Counted from the stretch's first letter, positions 25,471 to 33,997 are shown. The stretch: 44,429 nucleotides of DNA from Porphyromonadaceae bacterium UBA7087 (GCA_002493515.1 DKYZ01000029.1:6322-50750); one strand, 5' to 3'. Notes: generated by a model not told the origin, from the sequence alone. Translations and numbers: made by a program.

Positions 25471-25525
25471 CGTTACTGGCCGTGGCTAAAAACAGCACAG
25501 TCCGTAACCGTCCATAGCTAAAAAC
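25471..25525 (-). promoter_or_regulatory. Imperfect direct repeats upstream of the tetR gene, candidate operator
   Basis: Two 23-bp blocks (25471-25493 and 25503-25525) share 18 positions, including GCTAAAAAC at one end and CGT at the other. They repeat with a 32-bp period, about three helical turns, which would place bound proteins on one face of the DNA. They lie 35-89 bp upstream of the regulator start. Confidence 0.5.
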
Positions 25526-25531
25526 GCTGCA

Positions 25532-25589
25532 AAATTAATGATAAAAACCGAAAACTGCAAAACAGTTTTTCGGTTTTTATCATTAATTT
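25532..25589 (-). terminator. Long hairpin after the threonine dehydrogenase gene
   Basis: Arms 25532-25557 and 25563-25589 pair over 26 bp with a one-base bulge around a five-base loop. The structure lies 27 nt after the tdh stop and insulates tdh from the efflux operon. Confidence 0.8.
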
Positions 25590-25615
25590 TATATCGGATG
25601 ATATTCCTGGGTACG

Positions 25616-26578
25616 TCAGGCGTTGACGAGGAGCTTCTTGCGGAGGTTGACGAGCATGTCTTTGGTCATCTCCTCAAGGTCGTATTCTGGTTTCCAGCCC
25701 CATTCCTCGCGTGCACAGGTGTCATCGAGGGAGTCGGGCCAGGAGTCCGCGATACCCTGGCGCAGGGGATCGAGTTCGTATTCCATCTCGAAACCGGGCA
25801 CGTGTTCCTTGATTTTCGCGGCGATGATCTCGGGATCAAAGCTCATGGAGGCGATGTTGAAGGAGTTGCGGTGGATGAGTTTGGTCGGGTCGGCTTCCAT
25901 GATCTCTACTGCAGCGCGGAGAGCGTCGGGCATGTACATCATGTCCATGAATGTGCCGGGCTTCAGCGGGCATTTGAATTTCTCACCCTTCACGGCGGAG
26001 TAGTAGATATCCACAGCGTAGTCGGTGGTGCCACCGCCCGGAGGTGCTACATAGGATATGAGTCCGGGGAACCTCACCGAACGGGTGTCTACTCCGAAGC
26101 GGCGTGCGTAGTAGTCGCTGAGGAGCTCGCCGCTCACTTTAGTGACGCCATAGATAGTCTCGGGACGCTGGATTGTGTCCTGCGGAGTCTTCACGTGGGG
26201 AGTCGTGGGGCCGAAAGAGCCGATTGAGGAGGGCGTGAACACGGCGCATTTCTTCTCGCGTGCCACCTCGAGGGTGTTGTAAAGTCCGCCAACTCCGATT
26301 TTCCAGGCGAGCTGGGGCTTTGCCTCGGCCACGGCGCTGAGCAGCGCGGCCAGATTGTAGATGGTGTCGACCTTGTATTTATCGACAGCCTCGGCGATCT
26401 GCGCTGGATTTGTGATGTCGACGATGTGGCTCGGGCCGCTCTCGAGCAGTTCTCCCTTGGGTTCGGCCCCTGGGATGTAGCCGGCCACGATGTTGCCTCC
26501 GGGGTATTCACGTCTTAGCTTCATGGTAAGCTCCGAACCGATCTGTCCGGTGGCTCCTATGATAAGAACATTCTTCAT
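25616..26578 (-). CDS. tdh: L-threonine 3-dehydrogenase, NAD-dependent epimerase-fold type, 320 aa
   Basis: A short-chain dehydrogenase/epimerase-fold protein with the NAD-binding GATGQIG (8-14), TPSSIGSFGP, and the active-site Y-x3-K in TIYGVTKVSGE. This sub-family includes the bacterial and animal threonine dehydrogenases related to UDP-galactose epimerase: L-threonine + NAD+ to 2-amino-3-ketobutyrate. The assignment is strengthened by the divergent neighbour kbl, which uses that product. The start is placed at 26578 (MKNVLIIGATG); an open frame reaching back to 26743 would add 55 residues unlike the family and would cover the intergenic promoters. A promoter-like TAATTTTG lies 47 nt upstream. 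Confidence 0.85.
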   Translation of the reverse strand: MKNVLIIGATGQIGSELTMKLRREYPGGNIVAGYIPGAEPKGELLESGPSHIVDITNPAQIAEAVDKYKVDTIYNLAALLSAVAEAKPQLAWKIGVGGLYNTLEVAREKKCAVFTPSSIGSFGPTTPHVKTPQDTIQRPETIYGVTKVSGELLSDYYARRFGVDTRSVRFPGLISYVAPPGGGTTDYAVDIYYSAVKGEKFKCPLKPGTFMDMMYMPDALRAAVEIMEADPTKLIHRNSFNIASMSFDPEIIAAKIKEHVPGFEMEYELDPLRQGIADSWPDSLDDTCAREEWGWKPEYDLEEMTKDMLVNLRKKLLVNA

Positions 26579-26625
26579 TCTGTTGTCTTTTTCAGGTTTT
26601 CGAAGGTTAGTAATTTTTTTCAAGG

Positions 26626-26633
26626 CAAAATTA
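26626..26633 (-). promoter_or_regulatory. -7 box (TAATTTTG) for tdh
   Basis: On the minus strand TAATTTTG fits TAnnTTTG and lies 47 nt before the tdh ATG. No clear -33 TTTG is seen at the usual distance. Confidence 0.45.
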
Positions 26634-26657
26634 GTCATAAAATCATTAAAATGTATT

Positions 26658-26665
26658 ATCTTTGG
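26658..26665 (+). promoter_or_regulatory. -7 box (TATCTTTG) for kbl
   Basis: TATCTTTG on the plus strand, 61 nt before the kbl ATG. It is only 24 bp from the oppositely oriented tdh box, so the two promoters overlap and could share control. Confidence 0.55.
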
Positions 26666-26726
26666 CGTAAAATTTCGACCCCGGGGGCCGAAATTATCAT
26701 AATCGACTGACTTTAACTCTGATATT

Positions 26727-27920
26727 ATGTACACCAAATTCAAGGAGCATCTTCAGAAGGAGCTCCAGGGCATCAAGGATGCCGGTCTCTACAAGAACGA
26801 ACGCGTGATCGTGACCCCTCAGAAAGCCGACATAGAGGTAGAGGGCGCCAAGGGCGAGGTTTTGAATTTCTGCGCCAACAATTATCTTGGCCTGGCTGAC
26901 GACAGCCGCCTGATCGAGGCTGCCAAGAAAGCTATGGACGCCCGTGGCTACGGCATGTCGTCGGTGCGCTTCATCTGCGGCACTCAGGATTACCACAAGG
27001 AGCTTGAGAAGGCCATCAGCGACTATTTCAAGACTGAGGACACCATTCTCTATGCTGCCTGCTTCGATGCGAACGGCGGTCTGTTCGAGCCTCTTTTCAC
27101 TGAGGAGGACGCCATTATCAGCGATTCTCTCAACCATGCCTCGATCATCGACGGCGTGCGTCTCTGCAAGGCAAAGCGTTTCCGTTATGCCAATGCCGAC
27201 ATGGCTGATCTCGAGCGTTGCCTCCAGGAGGCTAAGGATTGCCGTTTCAAGATCATCGCTACCGACGGTGTCTTCTCCATGGACGGCAACGTGGCTCCGA
27301 TGGACAAGATCTGTGAGCTGGCCGAGAAGTATGGCGCTCTCGTGATGGTAGATGAGAGCCATTCCGCCGGTGTGGTAGGCGAGACTGGTCACGGTGTGGC
27401 TGAGAAATACAATTGTTATGGCAAGATCGACATCTTCACGGGTACCCTCGGCAAGTCGTTCGGTGGCGCCATGGGCGGTTTCACCACGGGTCCGAAGGAG
27501 ATAATCGACATGCTCCGCCAGCGTTCACGCCCGTATCTCTTCTCCAACTCCGTGGCTCCGGCCATCGTCGGCGCCAGCATCGAGATGTTCCGCATCCTCA
27601 AGGAGAGCAACGACCTTCACACCAAGCTGATGGAGAACGTGGCATATTTCCGCGACAGGATGCTTGAGGCAGGTTTCGACATCAAGCCTACCCAGAGCGC
27701 GATTTGCGCCGTGATGCTCTACGACGCCAAGCTGTCGCAGGATTTCGCAGCTGAAATGCAGAAAGAGGGCATCTATGTCACTGGTTTCTACTATCCTGTT
27801 GTGCCGAAAGGTCAGGCGCGTATCCGCGTTCAGCTGTCGGCGGGTCACAACCGCGAGCAGCTCGACCGTGCCATTGCCGCTTTTGTCAAGGTGGGCAAGA
27901 AGCTCGGCGTCCTGAAATAA
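26727..27920 (+). CDS. kbl: Glycine C-acetyltransferase (2-amino-3-ketobutyrate CoA ligase), 397 aa
   Basis: A PLP-dependent alpha-oxoamine synthase. It carries the pyridoxal lysine Lys243 in GTLGKSFGGAMGG, DESHSAGVVGETGHG, and the N-terminal FCANNYLGLADD. It converts 2-amino-3-ketobutyrate + CoA to glycine + acetyl-CoA, the second step of threonine breakdown after Tdh. Length (about 397) and motifs match E. coli Kbl closely. Divergent from tdh with overlapping promoters, so the pair is probably coregulated. It ends at a perfect bidirectional terminator. Confidence 0.93.
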   Translation: MYTKFKEHLQKELQGIKDAGLYKNERVIVTPQKADIEVEGAKGEVLNFCANNYLGLADDSRLIEAAKKAMDARGYGMSSVRFICGTQDYHKELEKAISDYFKTEDTILYAACFDANGGLFEPLFTEEDAIISDSLNHASIIDGVRLCKAKRFRYANADMADLERCLQEAKDCRFKIIATDGVFSMDGNVAPMDKICELAEKYGALVMVDESHSAGVVGETGHGVAEKYNCYGKIDIFTGTLGKSFGGAMGGFTTGPKEIIDMLRQRSRPYLFSNSVAPAIVGASIEMFRILKESNDLHTKLMENVAYFRDRMLEAGFDIKPTQSAICAVMLYDAKLSQDFAAEMQKEGIYVTGFYYPVVPKGQARIRVQLSAGHNREQLDRAIAAFVKVGKKLGVLK

Positions 27921-27936
27921 GAAGTGTCAACCGAAG

Positions 27937-27978
27937 TATAATAGAGGAGTGTCGGCATGCCGACACTCCTCTATTATA
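27937..27978. terminator. Perfect 42-bp palindromic bidirectional terminator
   Basis: Arms 27937-27957 and 27958-27978 are exact reverse complements of 21 bases with no spacer. It lies between the stop of kbl and the stop of the convergent ATPase gene and can serve both. Confidence 0.8.
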
Positions 27979-28000
27979 TACAGGCAAGTTGAGAATACAC

Positions 28001-29563
28001 TTATTCTATTATTACGGTCTGGATTGTCGCGGTTTTTCTGGAGAAACCGAGTCCTACCTTGAAGAGAGGTCTGTGGTCAGTGGCGAAGGGTGCCGCGTAG
28101 TGTTTCTCCTCGATCTGGCGTATGGCGTCCTCTGCGTCGCCGTTGACCTTTAGCTCGATGACATATATGAACCTGTCGGTCTTGATGGTCATGTCGATGA
28201 AGCCTTCCGAGGTGTTGTATTCCACGTCTGTGTCCAGGCCGATCAGCGACGCGATGCAGTAGAATATGGTGTGGTAGTAGTTCTCGTATCTGGAGACGTT
28301 TGTCCGCAGCCTGGATGGTATTCCGCTGAGGAAAGCCTTGAGTTTCCCGACGGCTTCCATCGGCTCACCCTTGGCCAGTTCCTGACGAATGAGAGCCACG
28401 GCCCCCTTGACATTGGAAGTCCCGGACATGTATACCTGAAGGATGTTTCCCAGAATTCCCCGCTCGACCTCCCGGTTCGGGTAGCCGATTGTGTACAGCT
28501 GTGACCCGGCATCATAGCTCTTCAGGGTCAGGTAGCCGGTCTGGTAAAGCAGGGGCACCGGGTCAGTCCTGTATACCGACAGGTCGGACAGGGTGGATTC
28601 CTCCACCATCGAACCGTTGAGGGAGCTGATGACAAAATTGGAGTCCATGAGGGTCTTGGAGAGCAGGGTAGGGAGTCGCGAGCGGCACCAGTAATCAGAG
28701 ATCTCGCCGTCGAAAAGGGCGTTGTTGATGCTGTATGGATTATATACGTCGAGCATCGACTTGCTGAAATGATAGCCGTCATAGCAGACCTTCAGCTGTC
28801 GGAAGGCCTCGTCGGGATCCCAACCGTTGTTCCGGGCGAGTTTCCTGACTCCAGCCTCATAGCTGGAGGAATGCAACTCCTCCTCCGTTATGCCGCATAT
28901 CCCGGCGTATTCATTGCTGAACGATATATCCTTGAGGTTGTTCAGTCCGCTGAAGACGGAAACCTTACCGAATTTGGTCACACCCGTGAGCATGCAGAAG
29001 CGGATGTTCCTCTCGGCCTTCTTGAGCACGGAGTAGAAGCCGTGTAGCTGCTCGCGGTATATTTCCTGTAGCTCGGGGCTGTCGATTGTGTCAGAGAGCG
29101 GACTGTCATATTCGTCGATCAGGACCACCACCTTCTTGCCGGTAACTTTTGTGACAGTCTCAATCAGCATGTAGAAACGCTCGTCAGGAGATTCCCTGTG
29201 GTCGGTGATACCATAAAGACCCTCAAGATTGGACAGATGCATATCCAGCAGGCTATACAGGTCCTCATCTTTAAGGTATGTTTTTCCGCTCATGTCGAGA
29301 TGTATCACGGGATATGTTTCCCAGTCGCCGGGCTGCAGCCTGTCGATTGCGAGCCCTCTGAAGAGGTCCCGCTTCCCCATGAAATACGCCTCTATGGTGG
29401 AGAGCAGTAGGCTCTTCCCGAATCGCCTGGGGCGTCCGAGGAAGAAATAGCCAGGCTTTCGCACGAGCGAATATACGTAGTCCGTCTTGTCGACGTATAC
29501 GAAATTCTCTGTGCGTATAGTCTCGAACACCGATGTGCTGACGGGATATGTCGGGCTTTCCAT
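28001..29563 (-). CDS. AAA-ATPase-like protein with C-terminal PD-(D/E)XK nuclease-like domain, 520 aa
   Basis: The N-terminal ATPase has Walker A GRPRRFGKS (43-51) and Walker B VVVLIDEYDSPL near 145, features of the AAA-ATPase_like family common in gut Bacteroidota. The C-terminus ends in a domain with GFIDMTIKTDRFIYVIELKVNG, an acidic-x-ELK pattern like PD-(D/E)XK nucleases (former DUF1703). Function is unknown; multi-copy paralogues in host-associated Bacteroidales make a selfish, defence-related or regulatory role conceivable. It stands alone between terminators, convergent with kbl. A TAATTTCG box lies 27 nt upstream of its ATG. Confidence 0.82.
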   Translation of the reverse strand: MESPTYPVSTSVFETIRTENFVYVDKTDYVYSLVRKPGYFFLGRPRRFGKSLLLSTIEAYFMGKRDLFRGLAIDRLQPGDWETYPVIHLDMSGKTYLKDEDLYSLLDMHLSNLEGLYGITDHRESPDERFYMLIETVTKVTGKKVVVLIDEYDSPLSDTIDSPELQEIYREQLHGFYSVLKKAERNIRFCMLTGVTKFGKVSVFSGLNNLKDISFSNEYAGICGITEEELHSSSYEAGVRKLARNNGWDPDEAFRQLKVCYDGYHFSKSMLDVYNPYSINNALFDGEISDYWCRSRLPTLLSKTLMDSNFVISSLNGSMVEESTLSDLSVYRTDPVPLLYQTGYLTLKSYDAGSQLYTIGYPNREVERGILGNILQVYMSGTSNVKGAVALIRQELAKGEPMEAVGKLKAFLSGIPSRLRTNVSRYENYYHTIFYCIASLIGLDTDVEYNTSEGFIDMTIKTDRFIYVIELKVNGDAEDAIRQIEEKHYAAPFATDHRPLFKVGLGFSRKTATIQTVIIE

Positions 29564-29590
29564 AATAGGCGCTGTTTACGGGTTGATATG

Positions 29591-29598
29591 CGAAATTA
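29591..29598 (-). promoter_or_regulatory. Weak -7 box (TAATTTCG) for the ATPase gene
   Basis: TAATTTCG on the minus strand, one base from TAnnTTTG, 27 nt before the ATG at 29563. Confidence 0.35.
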
Positions 29599-29602
29599 GC
29601 AA

Positions 29603-29658
29603 AATAATCGCAAAGCCGCAAAAAAAGTAGATATGCTTTTTGCGGCTTTGCGATTATT
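29603..29658 (-). terminator. Perfect 22-bp hairpin after the symporter gene
   Basis: Arms 29603-29624 and 29637-29658 are exact reverse complements with a 12-nt loop and A/T-rich inner ends. It lies 25 nt after the symporter stop. Confidence 0.8.
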
Positions 29659-29683
29659 CGGTGGAAAATCGGGCGAGAAAGGC

Positions 29684-30880
29684 TTACATCCTCGCCTCCT
29701 GGGGTATCGGATTGCGGCGGTTACCGAAAAACCGGTCTACAATCAGGGCTATCGAGCCGTCGCCGGTAACGTTGCAGGCGGTTCCGAAACTGTCCATCGC
29801 TATATAGAGCGCTATCATCAGAGCCTGGTCGGCCTCGGAGAAACCGAGCATTGACGCCAGCAGCCCCAGCGACGCCATGATTGCACCTCCCGGCACACCT
29901 GGCGCGGCGATGATTGACACTCCCAGCATACATACGAAGCCGATGAACATCGGCGCCGAGAAGGGTATACCCTCCATGATCATCAGCGCCAGCGCGCAGG
30001 CCACTATCTTCATGCAGCTTCCCGACATGTGGATGGTGGCGCAGAGAGGCACGGTGAAACCGGCGATGTCCTCGCTCACTCCCATCTTCACTGTCTGGCG
30101 GAGCGTGACAGGGATCGTGGCTGCCGACGACTGTGTTCCCAGCGCGGTGAAATATGCCGGAAGCATCGTGGCGAGAAGCCTGAAGGGATTCTTCTTCACA
30201 ATCCCTCCCGCTATGCAATACTGGATTACGAGCAACAGGATGTGCATGGCGAAAATCACTCCGATTATCTTGGCGAATGCTCCGAGCACTGTCGACACCT
30301 GTCCGGCGACAGTCATGTTGAGGAATATGCCGAAGATGTAGAGCGGCAGCAGCGGGATGATGACCTTGCCGATTGTCATGGAGATGATGTCGCGAAACTC
30401 ATCCAGGATTGATTTAAGCACGCCCCCCTTGTTGAGGTAGGCCAGGCAGATGCCGAGCGTGAACGCCAGCACAAGAGCCGTCATGACGGGGAAGAGAGCC
30501 GGGATATCGACGGTGAAATAAGGCGACATGTCGTGGCTCTCGCCCAGGTCGGAGGCCATGTCGCGCGGCGTGATGAGGCTCGGGAAAATGGATTCTCCCA
30601 CGAAGTAGGTCGTGATGCCGGTGCAGATGGTGAAGATGTAGGCGATGGCGGCTGTCGCCACGAGCACCTTTCCCGCTCCCTTTCCTATGTCGGCGATGGC
30701 AGGCGCCACGAATCCCAGGATGATGAGAGGGATGAGGAAGCCCAGAAACTGGCTGAAGAGGGCGTTGAAGGTGACGAAAAGACGTCCGAGCCATATGGGA
30801 AAGAACTGACCGCAAAGGATACCCAGCACGATGGCTATCAGAATCTTTACGAGAAGGTTGACACGAAGTTTGAATTTCAT
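29684..30880 (-). CDS. DAACS-family cation symporter, possibly for a neutral amino acid, 398 aa
   Basis: A multi-pass inner-membrane protein of the dicarboxylate/amino acid:cation symporter family. It has the HP1 hairpin SSAATIPVTLRQ, the TM7 segment CATIHMSGS (about 280-286), the HP2 loop APGVPGGAIMA, and TM8 D363-x2-G366-x3-N370-VTGD. In GltPh-type transporters TM8 has D..R..N, where Arg contacts the acidic side chain of the substrate. Here that Arg is Gly while the amino-group-binding Asp and Asn stay. The TM7 NMDGT motif is also altered. This points to a neutral substrate, perhaps serine, threonine or alanine. The start gives a normal first helix. Single gene between the solute-binding protein and a strong terminator. 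Confidence 0.87.
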   Translation of the reverse strand: MKFKLRVNLLVKILIAIVLGILCGQFFPIWLGRLFVTFNALFSQFLGFLIPLIILGFVAPAIADIGKGAGKVLVATAAIAYIFTICTGITTYFVGESIFPSLITPRDMASDLGESHDMSPYFTVDIPALFPVMTALVLAFTLGICLAYLNKGGVLKSILDEFRDIISMTIGKVIIPLLPLYIFGIFLNMTVAGQVSTVLGAFAKIIGVIFAMHILLLVIQYCIAGGIVKKNPFRLLATMLPAYFTALGTQSSAATIPVTLRQTVKMGVSEDIAGFTVPLCATIHMSGSCMKIVACALALMIMEGIPFSAPMFIGFVCMLGVSIIAAPGVPGGAIMASLGLLASMLGFSEADQALMIALYIAMDSFGTACNVTGDGSIALIVDRFFGNRRNPIPQEARM

Positions 30881-31047
30881 GGCTTGAGGTTGATTGATGT
30901 TTGGGATGTTGAAGATTTGTTTAGGTGTGTGTGACTGTTGAATATTAAGGGTGAAAATATTCTGTGTATTAACGTGGCATATGCCGGGCTGGGTATATGT
31001 CTTGCCCTAAGTTAACATTTTTTGTGAAGCTGCCCCCGCATATCCCG

Positions 31048-31926
31048 TCATCTGTCTACTTCTATCCGGGTGCGCTTCGAATATCTCTCCAATGTATTCA
31101 GCTCAGCGTTCGAGTATCTTTGCAGCAGCTCACGGCATCGTGCCGTTTTCTTGAAATCCTTCAGCCACGCATCGACTGCAGAGAGCAGTTCCGTGTCCGT
31201 CCGCTGCATCACCCACACCTGAAACTGCGTGAGGCTCAACGGATTCTCCACATCCAGGTTCGGGTAACGCTCCTGCATGGCCAGGGCGGTCTTCTCATTG
31301 ACCACAGCGTATTTAAACTCTCCCGCCGACACTTTCATACATAGGTATTCCTCCGAGAGGTCTGGATGCTCGCATATCTCTATCGGGCCTCCGATTTCAT
31401 GCGATAGATTTTCGAGCCGTGTTCTCACGGATGAGGCCGCGGTGGCATGTACCGTGTCTCCGGCCAGGTCGAGCGCCGACGTGACGGCCGCTTTTCCGTT
31501 GACGCGCTTCTGCACAAGCATCATGCGGTCGAGAAACACGCTCTGCGTACACAGCATCCGGCCTTTGAGCTCTCCCGAGGCCGGAAGAGAGGCGAGCATG
31601 TCGTAATGTCCCTTCTCCAGACGCTGGAGACCGTCTTCCACCTTCACCACGGGCCAGAACTTCACCGGGCGTCCCATGTCGGCGCCCATCAGGCGCAGCA
31701 TGTCGTAGTTGAGCCCTCCGAGCGTGTCGCCCCATATGTAGTAGCTCAGCGGCCCGTAGATTATCGCAACGTCGAGTGTGTCGCCCTTTGAGTCGCCCGA
31801 GGCGAGGGGTGGCAGTGAGTCCGGACGGCATGTGCGCAGGCTTCCCATCACTATGGCTGTGGCCGCGAGCAGAAGAATATACACTATCAGCCGGTTTTTC
31901 TTGGGTTGTGGTCTTCTTGTTGCCAT
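31048..31926 (-). CDS. Periplasmic solute-binding protein (SBP_bac_3 / MltF-N type), 292 aa
   Basis: A short basic N-terminus and one hydrophobic anchor (about 13-29) precede a two-lobed type-II periplasmic binding fold: YGPLSYYIWGDTLGGLNYDMLRLMG, GHYDMLASLPAS, and VVNEKTALAMQERYPNL. No transport permease or ATPase is beside it and no lytic transglycosylase domain follows, so it resembles the stand-alone N-terminal domain of MltF. The ligand is unknown. It follows the porin by 13 nt and probably shares its transcript. Confidence 0.78.
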   Translation of the reverse strand: MATRRPQPKKNRLIVYILLLAATAIVMGSLRTCRPDSLPPLASGDSKGDTLDVAIIYGPLSYYIWGDTLGGLNYDMLRLMGADMGRPVKFWPVVKVEDGLQRLEKGHYDMLASLPASGELKGRMLCTQSVFLDRMMLVQKRVNGKAAVTSALDLAGDTVHATAASSVRTRLENLSHEIGGPIEICEHPDLSEEYLCMKVSAGEFKYAVVNEKTALAMQERYPNLDVENPLSLTQFQVWVMQRTDTELLSAVDAWLKDFKKTARCRELLQRYSNAELNTLERYSKRTRIEVDR

Positions 31927-31939
31927 ATGGAGATGTCTT

Positions 31940-33985
31940 TCAGTCGGTGAAATCCACAGAGAGTCCGAACTCCAGGCGGCGCGGATTCAGTGGATAGTGG
32001 GGTAGTGAGAAATAATTCTTGGAGAACCATCCCTGGTTTATGTGGCTCATCATCACGAAGAATCTTACTTTGTAGAGTCGCGCATTGAAGTAGACATTGC
32101 AGAAGGGATAGTTGCCGGTCTTCACCTTGCTGTCGCCCTGCACGTGAAACGACATGGTGGCAGGCTGGTAGAGCAGGCTGTTGTAGGAGGTATAGTAGTC
32201 GCAGTCCACTCCTATCTGCAGTTTAAGCACCTTGAACGCGATGAATTTCAGGAACATGTTGCTGTAGATGGTCAGGGCCGGTAGGGGGAGCACGTCCTGG
32301 TTTGACGACGTCTGGTAGGTGATTGTGTTGTTCCAGTTCCATATTCCGAAACGCAGCCTCTGGTCGAGCGTCGCGGAGAATACCTGCACGCTTCCGCCGT
32401 GCTGCCGCGGGAGGGCGTCGGGTCCGAAATACACCAGGTTCTGTACGTTTTCCACTCCCGCCTTCAGCAGCGTCTTTGTCCAGGGAATCGACATCTCTCC
32501 GTCCACTTTGAATGTGCGTGTCTTTCCGAAATGATTGTCCCATGCGAAATGGTTAGAGACGTAGTGCTGCAGCAGGTAAGAGGGCGCGAGGTTGCTGAAA
32601 GCGCCCCTTGCGGTGATTCCCACGGTGTCGCCGAGCATCCGGAAACGGGTCCGTATCGTGCCGTCGATGTCGAGATCGCCCGCCACGTCGCCCACAAGCC
32701 CGAACCGTGCGTTTGCCTGGTAGCGCAGGATGCTTCCCTGGTCTTTCTGCAGGCGTCCGCCCACCCAGAGAAGATTCTGCGATGTGGATGTGGGACAATG
32801 GAAATTGTCGGGCAGGGGGGTAAGCTGAGCCGTCTCCTCCTCGGTAAGCTCCGGAAGCCCGTAGAATGTGGGCTGTCTGAACCGGCGGTTCTGGAACGAA
32901 ACGTATGCCGACAGTCCGAATTTGGCCCATTTCTGGAATCCCTCAATCATCTCGATGCCTATGGAGTTGGTTATCTCGCGGTAGGAGGCATATTCCTGTG
33001 TGCCCAGGGGATTGAGGTAGCGGTTTTCCCAGAACTCCTCCGCCTGGGAGGTGTTGGTGTTGCGGAACATGTGTTTGCGCGTGCGGTAGTCGAAGGAGTA
33101 GATGAACCGCGTGACGGGCACATACTCGTCGCGTGTGAGGGTATCGTTTACCTGCACCTCTTTCCAGAATCCTACCTTATACGCGTGTGTCATGAAGAAC
33201 TCGGCGCCGTTAAGGCGTGTGTGTGCCGCGTTGAGGCGCGTGGGGATGCTCTTCGGCTCTATCTTGTCCACACCCCCCTGGAGCTGTGCCGGGTCGGTGA
33301 TGTAGAGGTCGTCGGTGATTCCTCCGTTCTCCTTGTTGAGGGAGTTGAAATGGTTGAAGAAAGCCTGGAGCTCATATCGGTCGCCGAGATAGTAGGTCGA
33401 CAATCCGAAGTTCAGGTGTTTGGCGGCCTGGTTTTCGTAACATCCCTTTGAATACAGGTATTCGAGGTTAGCCCCGATGCCGATGCGTCGGTTCACGTTT
33501 CCCGCGAAGTCGGCCCGGAGCAGGTCCTGGTGGTTCTCGCGTCCGCCGCCGAAGTTGTATGTCAGTATCGTGGTGGGGATGTAGACGTTGTAGAATTTCT
33601 CCCTTGCGAACGTCGGCACCCACTTGGAGAGCGCGTCCTCGAAGAAGAAAGTCTCAGTTCTTGGTCTTGAGAAATAAAGCAGGTCGATACCCTCTGCGCC
33701 GAAGTTGCCGGTTGTGGCGTATGCGTCGGTGGTCATTGAGGGTATTGAGTTGCGCTGGTAGTTGTAGGTGGCGGTGTCGATTTTCGACTCCAGGTGGTCG
33801 CCGAGCGGGAAGGTCAGGGTCCAGGCGTTTCCCTCCTTTACCTCGGTCTTCTCCTCCTTCTTGGCGTCGGGCCCCGTGGCGTCGCTTCGGGAGGATGTCC
33901 CCCGGCGCGACATGGGCTGTTGGGCGGCGCCGAGCAGGGCCGTCACGAGCAGAGCCGCCAGAATATACGTTCTTGATGCAAACAT
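31940..33985 (-). CDS. Putative outer-membrane porin of Bacteroidota, 681 aa
   Basis: A signal peptide (about 1-21) is followed by a charged linker rich in Lys/Glu (about 25-52) and then a long beta-rich region. Aromatic strand ends (TILTYNFGGG, IGIGANLEYLY, FGLSTYYLGDRYELQAFFNHF) run to the end (LNPRRLEFGLSVDFTD). This matches the Bacteroidota 'putative porin' family, thought to form large beta-barrels; transported molecules are unknown. The ATG lies exactly four bases after a TAACTTCG box, so the mRNA may be leaderless. First gene of a two-gene operon with the solute-binding protein. Confidence 0.82.
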   Translation of the reverse strand: MFASRTYILAALLVTALLGAAQQPMSRRGTSSRSDATGPDAKKEEKTEVKEGNAWTLTFPLGDHLESKIDTATYNYQRNSIPSMTTDAYATTGNFGAEGIDLLYFSRPRTETFFFEDALSKWVPTFAREKFYNVYIPTTILTYNFGGGRENHQDLLRADFAGNVNRRIGIGANLEYLYSKGCYENQAAKHLNFGLSTYYLGDRYELQAFFNHFNSLNKENGGITDDLYITDPAQLQGGVDKIEPKSIPTRLNAAHTRLNGAEFFMTHAYKVGFWKEVQVNDTLTRDEYVPVTRFIYSFDYRTRKHMFRNTNTSQAEEFWENRYLNPLGTQEYASYREITNSIGIEMIEGFQKWAKFGLSAYVSFQNRRFRQPTFYGLPELTEEETAQLTPLPDNFHCPTSTSQNLLWVGGRLQKDQGSILRYQANARFGLVGDVAGDLDIDGTIRTRFRMLGDTVGITARGAFSNLAPSYLLQHYVSNHFAWDNHFGKTRTFKVDGEMSIPWTKTLLKAGVENVQNLVYFGPDALPRQHGGSVQVFSATLDQRLRFGIWNWNNTITYQTSSNQDVLPLPALTIYSNMFLKFIAFKVLKLQIGVDCDYYTSYNSLLYQPATMSFHVQGDSKVKTGNYPFCNVYFNARLYKVRFFVMMSHINQGWFSKNYFSLPHYPLNPRRLEFGLSVDFTD

Positions 33986-33989
33986 GACG

Positions 33990-33997
33990 CGAAGTTA
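33990..33997 (-). promoter_or_regulatory. -7 box (TAACTTCG) abutting the porin start
   Basis: On the minus strand TAACTTCG is followed by CGTC and then the ATG at 33985, the same offset as at 5423-5435. A clear -33 TTTG was not found at 19-20 nt. Confidence 0.45.

Noticed and set aside
26579..26743. 55-residue N-terminal extension of threonine dehydrogenase
   Set aside because: It would cover both promoter boxes and overlap kbl; the NAD-binding motif begins at the normal distance from 26578.
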